Origin: JASFRS01 sp050114795
Lineage (GTDB): Bacteria > Pseudomonadota > Alphaproteobacteria > Sphingomonadales > CAKZYD01
Length of the DNA: 13,557 nucleotides
Direction: 5' to 3'
NCBI GenBank assembly: GCA_050114795.1
Contig: JASFRS010000066.1
Span: 1 to 13,557 of the forward strand
The notes beneath the pieces were generated by a model. It did no database searches. It worked only from the letters and a program-made list of their open reading frames with translations, and was not told the origin of the DNA. Positions 7,864 to 13,557 of the stretch are shown here, piece by piece (within the stretch, counting starts at the first letter, position 1; each line of letters begins with the position of its first letter). Position numbers and translations under genes: made by a program.

Positions 7864-10800
7864 TCAACTTCCCGACAAAAGCTCGACGTTCAAGCCAAGT
7901 GCCCGCATCTCTTTCACAAGCACATTGAAACTCTCCGGAATGCCGGCTTCAAATGCGTCATCGCCTTTCACAATGGCTTCATAGACTTTCGTCCGGCCCA
8001 CTGTGTCATCCGATTTCACCGTCAGCATTTCCTGAAGGGTATAAGCTGCACCATAAGCTTGCAGAGCCCAGACTTCCATCTCACCAAAGCGTTGGCCACC
8101 GAATTGGGCCTTACCGCCAAGTGGCTGCTGAGTCACAAGGCTGTATGGGCCAATTGAGCGAGCATGGATCTTATCATCAACCAAATGATGCAGCTTAAGC
8201 ATATAAATATAGCCCACTGTCACCTTACGGTCGAATTTCTCACCAGTCCGTCCATCATATAGATCGACCTGACCGGATCCATCCAAGCCTGCTTTCTCAA
8301 GCATGGCCGTCACATCAGCTTCACGCGCGCCGTCAAAGACCGGTGTTGCCATTGGAACACCGGAAGACATATTACCAGCCAGTTCAACGACTTGGTCGTC
8401 ACTTAATGGCGCGACCTCGGCTTTAAACTGATCCTTGCCATAGATGTTGGCCATATGGTCACGCAACGCCTTCGGCTCCGCGCTCCCTTCTTTGATGCCT
8501 TCCAAAATGCCTTTGAGCTGCTTGCCAAGACCGCGGGATGCCCAACCCAAATGGGTTTCCAAAATCTGTCCCACGTTCATCCGACTTGGCACGCCAAGCG
8601 GGTTGAGGACGAGATCAACGGGCGTGCCATCTTCAAGGAACGGCATATCTTCCATGGGAAGAATGCGGGAGATAACCCCTTTGTTCCCGTGACGACCGGC
8701 CATTTTATCGCCCGGTTGAAGCTTGCGCTTCACGGCGACGAAGACTTTGACCATCTTCATCACCCCTGGAGGCAACTCATCACCACGTTGCAACTTCTCA
8801 ATTTTCTCAGCAGCGCGTTTTTCCAATGCTTTAGTCGCATCGTCATATTGCGCTTTCAAAGCTTCGATAGACCCCATAACGGCGTCATCACCGACTGGGA
8901 TTTTCCACCATTCCTTCGGCTCCAGCTCATCCAGAACATCTTCTGAAATCACAGTACCTTTTTTCACAGGCTTGGTGCCTGCGGAAACGGTTTGGCCGAC
9001 CAACATGCTTTGCAGACGGGAGAAAGTGTTCCGACGCAAGATAGCGCGTTCATCTTCCCTATCTTTATAGATTTGCTCAATCTCTTGCCGCTCAATTGCG
9101 AGAGCGCGTTGATCTTTATCCACGCCATGGCGGGAGAAGACACGAACCTCAACAACGGTACCGGTGGTGCCCGGAGGCAAGCGCATAGACGTATCACGCA
9201 CGTCAGAGGCTTTTTCACCAAAGATAGCGCGCAGAAGTTTTTCTTCCGGTGTCATTGGGCTTTCGCCTTTTGGTGTGATTTTACCCACCAAAATATCACC
9301 AGCTTCCAGCTCTGCACCTATATAGACAATACCAGCTTCATCAAGGTTGCGAAGCGCTTCCTCAGACACATTTGGAATATCACGGGTGATTTCTTCAGGA
9401 CCCAATTTGGTATCCCGTGCCATCACTTCAAATTCTTCCAAATGGATAGAGGTGAAGACGTCATCTTTCACGATCCGTTCGGAAATGAGGATGGAATCCT
9501 CATAGTTGTAACCGTTCCAGGGCATGAAGGCGACAAGCGCATTCCGACCCAGAGCCAATTCACCCAATTCCGTTGACGGACCATCAGCAATGATGTCACC
9601 CGCTTGAACCACATCACCTACACGCACCAACGGACGTTGGTTGATGGAGGTTGATTGGTTGGAACGTTGGAATTTGGACAAACGATAGATATCAACACCG
9701 GAAGACCCGGCATCAATTTCCTCGGTTACGCGAATAACGATACGAGTCGCATCCACCTGATCCACAATACCTGCACGCCGTGCAGCGATTGCCGCGCCGG
9801 AATCACGAGCCACAACGGCTTCCATGCCGGTACCGACAAATGGCGCTTCGGCACGAACCAAAGGCACCGCTTGGCGTTGCATGTTTGAGCCCATCAATGC
9901 GCGGTTGGCGTCATCGTTTTCCAGGAAGGGAATAAGGGCTGCAGCAACAGAGACCAATTGTTTCGGGCTAACGTCCATTAATGTCAGCGCGTCAGGCGCG
10001 GACAGCATGAACTCGCCATTTTGACGTGAACTGATCAGGTCGGCTGTAAAGCGACCGTCTTTGTCCAATTCGGCATTCGCCTGAGCGATGGTGTGCTTGG
10101 CTTCTTCCATGGCGGAGAGATAGACAACTTCGTCCGTCACCTTACCATCAACGACTTTACGATAAGGCGTTTCAATGAAGCCATATTTATTCACACGACT
10201 GAAGGTCGCCAGGGAGTTGATAAGGCCAATATTTGGTCCCTCAGGCGTTTCAATTGGACAGATACGACCATAATGAGTTGGGTGAACGTCGCGGACTTCA
10301 AAGCCTGCGCGTTCCCGCGTCAGACCACCCGGACCAAGCGCAGACAAGCGACGCTTGTGGGTGATTTCAGACAGCGGATTGGTCTGATCCATGAACTGTG
10401 ACAGCTGTGAAGAGCCAAAGAACTCGCGAACAGCAGCAACGGCCGGTTTCGCATTGATCAGATCATGCGGCATTGTGCTGTCGATTTCGACGGAAGACAT
10501 ACGCTCCCGAATGGCGCGTTCCATCCGCAACAAACCAACGCGATATTGGTTTTCCATCAATTCACCAACGGAGCGAACACGACGGTTGCCCAAATGGTCA
10601 ATATCGTCAATTTCACCGCGACCGTCTTTCAGCTCGATCAGCGTTTTCATGACTTCAAGGATATCGTCCTTACGAAGCACACGAACACTGTCATCACAGT
10701 CCAGATCCAGGCGCATGTTCATTTTCACACGGCCAACAGCGGACAGGTCATAACGTTCCGGATCAAAGAACAAGCCGTAGAACAGGCTTTCAGCAGTTTC

Positions 10801-11955
10801 TTTTGTTGGCGGCTCGCCAGGGCGCATAACGCGGTAAATTTCGGATAGGGCGCTATCACGATTTTCCGCTTTGTCAGCAGCCAGAGTGTTGCGCAGATAC
10901 GCACCAACATTGAGGTGATCAATATCGAGAATTTTTAATTCATCAAAACCAGCTACATCCAGGGCTGCCAGATGATCTGCCGTGATCTCATCACCGGCTT
11001 CGATATAAATTTCACCGGTTTTCTCGTTGATCATATCTTCAGCGGCAAAACGGCTATGCAGCTCTTCAGCAGGCAACAGAAGCTCAAGCTTGTCATCCGC
11101 CTTGCCTGCAGCACGCGCCGCACGCGGGGTAATTTTCTTACCCGCTTCGAACACGACCTCGCCGGTTTTCGCGTTTACAACGTCATAATCCGGCTTCACA
11201 CCACGCCAATGGTCAGCGTTATAAGGAATGCGCCATCCCTTTTTATCGCGCTTATACGTCAGCGTATTGTAGAAATAATTTAAAATATCTTCGCTCGACA
11301 TGCCAAGGGCGTAAAGCATGACTGTCGCAGGGAGTTTCCGACGTCGGTCAATGCGGACATGGAGCAAGTCTTTCGCATCAAATTCATAATCGAGCCAGGA
11401 GCCACGATAAGGAATGACGCGAGCGGCAAATAAGAATTTACCGGAAGAATGAGTTTTACCACGGTCATGGTCAAAGAACACACCGGGTGAACGGTGCATT
11501 TGAGAGACGATAACACGCTCAGTCCCGTTGATAACGAAAGTACCATTTTCCGTCATCAAAGGCAGATCGCCCATGTAAACGTCTTGTTCTTTAATGTCGA
11601 GAACAGAGCGCGCTTCGGTATCAGGATCGACTTCAAATACGATCAACCGCAGGGTTACACGCAAAGGTGCCGCATAGGTCATATCCCTCTGCTGACATTC
11701 CTCAACGTCATATTTAGGCTCTTCCAGCGCATAATCGACATAATGCAATTCTGCGGAATTGGAAAAATCCGAAACCGGAAAGACCGATTTCAGCACCCGC
11801 TCAAGACCAGACTCACCCCAATCACCGGGGTAGAGGAATTGATCATAGCTCTCACGCTGAACCTCAATAAGGTTCGGCATTGTCACCACTTCACGGATGG
11901 AGCCGAAGTTGTTGCGAACCCGCTTTCGACCAGTAAAAGACGTCGCCGTCGCCAT
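7864..11955 (-). CDS. rpoB: DNA-directed RNA polymerase subunit beta
   Basis: Beta forms the second pincer of RNA polymerase, the rifampicin pocket and part of the active site. It has 1363 residues (E. coli: 1342). Near the N-terminus is the family motif around ESYDQF (35-40). The rifampicin region runs from FFGSSQLSQFMDQTNPLSE (512-530) to GPGG (541-544). Asp523, His533 and Ser538, matching E. coli D516, H526 and S531, are wild type, so no classic rifampicin resistance is predicted. MPWNGYNYEDSI is at 811-822 with Glu819, and PGDKMAGRHGNKG is at 1081-1093 with the active-site lysines Lys1084 and Lys1092. The C-terminus carries the expected GEMEVWALQAYGAAYTLQEM clamp segment. A lineage insertion at about 255-345 contains two similar units. 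A GAGG site precedes the ATG. It lies 163 nt after rplL, behind an attenuator-like hairpin, and 96 nt before rpoC. Confidence 0.99.
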   Translation of the reverse strand: MATATSFTGRKRVRNNFGSIREVVTMPNLIEVQRESYDQFLYPGDWGESGLERVLKSVFPVSDFSNSAELHYVDYALEEPKYDVEECQQRDMTYAAPLRVTLRLIVFEVDPDTEARSVLDIKEQDVYMGDLPLMTENGTFVINGTERVIVSQMHRSPGVFFDHDRGKTHSSGKFLFAARVIPYRGSWLDYEFDAKDLLHVRIDRRRKLPATVMLYALGMSSEDILNYFYNTLTYKRDKKGWRIPYNADHWRGVKPDYDVVNAKTGEVVFEAGKKITPRAARAAGKADDKLELLLPAEELHSRFAAEDMINEKTGEIYIEAGDEITADHLAALDVAGFDELKILDIDHLNVGAYLRNTLAADKAENRDSALSEIYRVMRPGEPPTKETAESLFYGLFFDPERYDLSAVGRVKMNMRLDLDCDDSVRVLRKDDILEVMKTLIELKDGRGEIDDIDHLGNRRVRSVGELMENQYRVGLLRMERAIRERMSSVEIDSTMPHDLINAKPAVAAVREFFGSSQLSQFMDQTNPLSEITHKRRLSALGPGGLTRERAGFEVRDVHPTHYGRICPIETPEGPNIGLINSLATFSRVNKYGFIETPYRKVVDGKVTDEVVYLSAMEEAKHTIAQANAELDKDGRFTADLISSRQNGEFMLSAPDALTLMDVSPKQLVSVAAALIPFLENDDANRALMGSNMQRQAVPLVRAEAPFVGTGMEAVVARDSGAAIAARRAGIVDQVDATRIVIRVTEEIDAGSSGVDIYRLSKFQRSNQSTSINQRPLVRVGDVVQAGDIIADGPSTELGELALGRNALVAFMPWNGYNYEDSILISERIVKDDVFTSIHLEEFEVMARDTKLGPEEITRDIPNVSEEALRNLDEAGIVYIGAELEAGDILVGKITPKGESPMTPEEKLLRAIFGEKASDVRDTSMRLPPGTTGTVVEVRVFSRHGVDKDQRALAIERQEIEQIYKDREDERAILRRNTFSRLQSMLVGQTVSAGTKPVKKGTVISEDVLDELEPKEWWKIPVGDDAVMGSIEALKAQYDDATKALEKRAAEKIEKLQRGDELPPGVMKMVKVFVAVKRKLQPGDKMAGRHGNKGVISRILPMEDMPFLEDGTPVDLVLNPLGVPSRMNVGQILETHLGWASRGLGKQLKGILEGIKEGSAEPKALRDHMANIYGKDQFKAEVAPLSDDQVVELAGNMSSGVPMATPVFDGAREADVTAMLEKAGLDGSGQVDLYDGRTGEKFDRKVTVGYIYMLKLHHLVDDKIHARSIGPYSLVTQQPLGGKAQFGGQRFGEMEVWALQAYGAAYTLQEMLTVKSDDTVGRTKVYEAIVKGDDAFEAGIPESFNVLVKEMRALGLNVELLSGS

Positions 11956-12064
11956 ATCTCGCCCTCATATTCACGCTTTAACCCAGGGTTTGGATTTAAA
12001 GCCAAAAACGACTGAGCCGTGCCCTTTTAAGCATGCCCAGTCCAAATATGCAAAATCGACCAAA

Positions 12065-12091
12065 GCGTGCGCCGAAAATTTCGACGCACGC
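12065..12091 (-). terminator. Attenuator-like stem-loop between rplL and rpoB
   Basis: In the minus-strand RNA the two 11-nt arms (12065-12075 and 12081-12091) pair along their full length, with one U-G wobble and a 5-nt loop. On the plus strand that wobble becomes a C/A mismatch, so the structure is best in the direction of the operon. Only UUUGG follows, then UCGAUUUU, a weak U-tract that suggests partial rather than full termination. In E. coli the same gap holds a known partial terminator and an RNase III site; the match in function here is inferred. Confidence 0.6.
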
Positions 12092-12103
12092 TTGATCTCG
12101 ATT

Positions 12104-12121
12104 TAAGACTTTTCAGTCTTA
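12104..12121 (-). repeat. Hairpin on the rplL stop codon with a GAAA loop
   Basis: TAAGACT / AGTCTTA (12104-12110 and 12115-12121) is a perfect 7-bp stem. In mRNA the loop is GAAA, a stable GNRA tetraloop, and the rplL TAA is the first triplet of the stem. No U-tract follows. It could stabilise the 3' end of rplJL mRNA after processing. Confidence 0.55.
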
Positions 12122-12493
12122 TTTCAGCTCAACAGTGGCGCCTGCGCCTTCGAGTTGAGCTTTGATTTTTTCAGCTTCTTCCTTGTCGACACCTTCTTTA
12201 ACAGGTTTAGGTGCACCTTCGACGAGGTCTTTAGCTTCTTTGAGGCCCAGGCCAGTGATGGCGCGGACTTCTTTAATCACGTTGATTTTCTTGTCGCCTG
12301 CGCCGGCCAGAATGACGTCAAATTCGTCTTTCTCAGCAGCAGCCGCACCTGCATCACCACCAGCAGCGGCAGCAACAGCAACAGGAGCAGCGGCGGAGAC
12401 GCCCCATTTTTCTTCCAAAAGTTTGGACAGCTCAGCGGCTTCCAAAACAGTCAGTTCAGAAAGTTGATCAACAAGTTTCTCTAAATCAGCCAT
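12119..12493 (-). CDS. rplL: 50S ribosomal protein L7/L12
   Basis: L7/L12 is the multi-copy stalk protein that recruits translation GTPases, including the EF-G and EF-Tu encoded further along this window. The 124-residue, acidic protein has its three usual parts. The N-terminal helical dimerisation domain (about 1-32) binds L10. An Ala/Gly-rich flexible hinge runs about 33-53. The globular C-terminal domain starts at EKDEFDV (54) and contains KINVIKEVRAITGLGLKEAK (68-87), the surface contacted by factors. The length matches the family. The ATG follows GGAG by 7 nt. It is 59 nt after rplJ, so the two stalk genes are likely co-transcribed. The higher stoichiometry of L12 over L10 must come from translation, since there is one copy of each gene. 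Confidence 0.99.
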   Translation of the reverse strand: MADLEKLVDQLSELTVLEAAELSKLLEEKWGVSAAAPVAVAAAAGGDAGAAAAEKDEFDVILAGAGDKKINVIKEVRAITGLGLKEAKDLVEGAPKPVKEGVDKEEAEKIKAQLEGAGATVELK

Positions 12494-12552
12494 TTCAAAT
12501 CTCCAACGGTCATATGGCTATGCCAGCTCTCACCGGCAAGTATCGGTTAAAA

Positions 12553-13068
12553 TTACGCTGCTTCTTTGGACCCATAGGCACCGAAAACACGTGCAAGCTG
12601 ACCACCAGGTGCGGCGGTAACCTGTGCGAGTTTGCCTGCCGGCGCTTGCAACAGACCCACGATTTTGCCGCGGAGCTGGTCAAGTGATGGCAGTTCAGCA
12701 AGTGCTTTCACCCCGTCTGCATCCAAAACTGTCGTGCCCATTGCACCACCGAGAATGACCAGGCTGTCATTGTCTTTGGCGAATTCGGCCAGAATTTTTG
12801 GCGCAGTTACAGGATCGTCCGAATAACCAATCGCTGTTGGTCCCACGAACAGATCGGCAATTGCCTGGGAATCGGTACCTTGGAGTGCCAATTTAGTCAG
12901 CCGGTTTTTGGTGACTTTAAAGCTAGCACCCGCCTCGCGCATGCGAGACCGCAGGTCTGTCATTTTAGAAACGGTGAGGCCTTTGTAGTGTGCAACTACG
13001 ACCACACTCGTCTCTGAAAAGACGTCGTGCAGTTGGGATACCAGCTCCTGCTTTTGAGCTCTATCCAC
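12553..13068 (-). CDS. rplJ: 50S ribosomal protein L10 (GTG start)
   Basis: L10 anchors L7/L12 dimers to 23S rRNA at the stalk base; in well-studied bacteria the L10-L12 complex also represses its own mRNA. I choose the GTG at 13066-13068 (171 residues, starting MDRAQKQELV), because alphaproteobacterial L10 proteins typically begin MDRA and a GGGAG site (13077-13081) lies 8 nt upstream. The ATG at 13083 would add five residues (MGENG), has no ribosome binding site before it, and would put the good GGGAG site inside the coding region. The RNA-binding N-terminal domain includes SVVVVAHYKGLTV and KVTKNRLTKLALQGT. The C-terminal helix that binds L12 is Ala/Gly-rich and ends GAYGSKEAA. It follows a leader of about 320 nt with several hairpins and precedes rplL by 59 nt. 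Confidence 0.97.
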   Translation of the reverse strand: MDRAQKQELVSQLHDVFSETSVVVVAHYKGLTVSKMTDLRSRMREAGASFKVTKNRLTKLALQGTDSQAIADLFVGPTAIGYSDDPVTAPKILAEFAKDNDSLVILGGAMGTTVLDADGVKALAELPSLDQLRGKIVGLLQAPAGKLAQVTAAPGGQLARVFGAYGSKEAA

Positions 13069-13076
13069 TCCATTTT

Positions 13077-13081
13077 CTCCC
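13077..13081 (-). promoter_or_regulatory. Ribosome binding site deciding the rplJ start
   Basis: GGGAG on the minus strand lies 8 nt before the GTG at 13068. It overlaps the alternative ATG at 13083, whose own upstream sequence (CACCTTTTCCTAA) has no Shine-Dalgarno match. This favours the GTG start for L10. Confidence 0.7.
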
Positions 13082-13089
13082 ATTTAGGA

Positions 13090-13107
13090 AAAGGTGATTT
13101 CACCCTT
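13090..13107 (-). repeat. Hairpin just upstream of the rplJ ribosome binding site
   Basis: In the minus-strand RNA, AAGGGUG and CACCUUU pair (7 bp including one G-U) around an AAAU loop, followed by UCC. It ends 9 nt before GGGAG. It looks weakly terminator-like, with a short U-run within the 3' arm, but could equally shape ribosome access. Confidence 0.4.
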
Positions 13108-13119
13108 CCCTTCGGTTAC

Positions 13120-13137
13120 AAGACACCTAAGTGTCTT
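13120..13137 (-). repeat. Perfect 7-bp hairpin in the rplJ leader
   Basis: AAGACAC / GTGTCTT (13120-13126 and 13131-13137) with a 4-nt loop. In the operon direction it is followed by GTAACCG, so it is not a terminator. The TTTTC that follows on the plus strand is a short run, and no gene points that way. Confidence 0.5.
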
Positions 13138-13272
13138 TTCCTAATCAGCCTTCCGGATCGAAACCCGAGAGACCTTGGGAAATGTCCGTTAGGGCGAATT
13201 CCCGGCTTGCCATTGGCGGTCAACCCAACCGTTAGAAACCGTATTCTTACTCACCCCGTCTCATGTGGGCCT

Positions 13273-13286
13273 GAAGGTCTCCCTTC
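13273..13286 (-). repeat. GAGA-loop hairpin in the rplJ leader, possible L10 site
   Basis: In mRNA, GAAGG and CCUUC (13282-13286 and 13273-13277) close a GAGA tetraloop. An outer GCCU/AGGC pairing flanks it with a one-sided AAGGA bulge, giving a bent, bulged stem. The 3' half can instead pair with 13169-13176. That it is the L10 binding element is inference. Confidence 0.4.
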
Positions 13287-13331
13287 TCCTTAGGCTGTGC
13301 CAAAACACAACACCCACAATCTTGGACAGTT

Positions 13332-13359
13332 GGCGATGCTTGAATTTTCAGGCATCGCC
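13332..13359 (-). repeat. 8-bp hairpin downstream of rplA
   Basis: GGCGATGC / GCATCGCC (13332-13339 and 13352-13359) is perfect, with a 12-nt loop that can extend the stem by about 3 bp past one mismatch. No T-run follows on either side, so it does not look like an intrinsic terminator. It may be a processing or stability element. Confidence 0.55.
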
Positions 13360-13362
13360 TTA

Positions 13363-13379
13363 CCGGTGACAAGCACCGG
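13363..13379 (-). repeat. 6-bp GC-rich hairpin right after rplA
   Basis: CCGGTG / CACCGG (13363-13368 and 13374-13379) with a 5-nt loop starts 11 nt after the rplA stop codon. It sits directly before the 8-bp hairpin, so the two form a tandem pair at the end of L1 mRNA. Confidence 0.5.
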
Positions 13380-13390
13380 ATCCCTTCAAC

Positions 13391-13557
13391 TTAGGCTGCG
13401 TCGGTAACGCTGCCCAGTTCAATTTTCACGCCAGGCCCCATTGAAGAGGACAAAGCGATGCGTTCAAAATATTTGCCTTTGGCACCGGACGGCTTGGCTT
13501 TCGCCAACGCATCCACCAATGCCTTCACATTCTCAGCCAAATCAGCTTCGGAGAAAG
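13391..13557 (-). CDS. rplA: 50S ribosomal protein L1, C-terminal part (cut by window edge)
   Basis: L1 forms the mobile L1 stalk of the 50S subunit, which contacts E-site tRNA, and in E. coli it represses the rplKA mRNA. Only the last 54 codons, the stop and a partial codon are present. The frame reads FSEADLAENVKALVDALAKA at the window edge, then PSGAKGKYFERIALSSSMGP, and ends with VKIELGSVTDAA. The GKYFERIALSSSMGPG segment and the short final strand are typical of the L1 C-terminus. It is the furthest upstream gene visible; rplK would be expected beyond the edge. rplJ follows after a structured gap of about 320 nt, larger than the other gaps in this cluster apart from the one before rpsL. 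Confidence 0.96.
   Translation of the reverse strand, partial: FSEADLAENVKALVDALAKAKPSGAKGKYFERIALSSSMGPGVKIELGSVTDAA

Larger units (their letters stand above)
13069..13390 (-). promoter_or_regulatory. Structured non-coding leader between rplA and rplJ
   Basis: This 322-nt gap has no credible gene. On the minus strand it holds, in transcription order, two strong hairpins just after rplA, a GAAGG/CCTTC hairpin with a GAGA loop, and two more hairpins before rplJ. It also holds a distant segment that can pair with the GAGA hairpin. I found no good sigma-70 promoter: TTGACC near 13221 has no matching -10. rplJ may therefore be read from upstream of rplA, or from a promoter I cannot recognise. 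L10 autogenous control normally acts in this leader, and the RNA structure here is consistent with that. I did not recognise the known binding motif itself. Confidence 0.6.

Noticed and set aside
13216..13240. TTGACC on the minus strand as a -35 element for rplJ
   Set aside because: The sequence 17-18 nt downstream (AATTCG) is not a plausible -10.
1..13557. Search for mobile elements, CRISPR arrays, tRNAs, toxin-antitoxin pairs or an accessory defence system
   Set aside because: All coding space is taken up by core ribosomal, translation-factor and RNA polymerase genes in conserved order. No repeats, att sites or foreign composition are visible.

Overview
This window is a conserved housekeeping locus: the rpoB/rpoC (beta) operon followed by the start of the str operon. 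Every gene is on the minus strand. In transcription order, from the right edge to the left, they are rplA (C-terminal part only), rplJ, rplL, rpoB, rpoC, an intrinsic terminator, a new promoter, rpsL, rpsG, fusA and tuf (N-terminal part only). The order, the RpoC N-terminus, the RpoB and RpoC sequences and the rplJ start all point to an alphaproteobacterium with moderate GC. A marine or Rhodospirillales-like lineage is possible, but that is a guess from protein flavour and nothing here proves it.

Right part (13557 to 11956): the end of ribosomal protein L1, a leader of about 320 nt rich in hairpins, then L10 and L7/L12, the two proteins that form the ribosomal stalk. The leader is where an autogenous L10 control site would be expected. 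It contains two mutually exclusive RNA pairings. The rplL-rpoB gap carries a strong stem-loop with only a weak U-tract, which looks like a partial terminator of the kind that lowers RNA polymerase synthesis relative to ribosomal proteins.

Middle (11955 to 3562): full-length beta and beta-prime subunits of RNA polymerase, with their catalytic residues intact. A GC-rich hairpin lies in the 96-nt gap between them. rpoC ends in a clear intrinsic terminator.

Left part (3498 to 1): a gap with two candidate promoters, the stronger being TTGACG-17-TATAAG, and a leader of about 170 nt. The tight operon S12, S7, EF-G, EF-Tu follows with gaps of 18, 29 and 41 nt. It has no room for the intercistronic S7 site known from E. 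coli.

I found no mobile element, CRISPR array, tRNA, accessory gene or new enzyme system. What deserves a second look is regulatory: the RNA structures in the gaps, and two start codons (rplJ and rpoC) that simple longest-ORF calling would probably set wrong or leave unclear.
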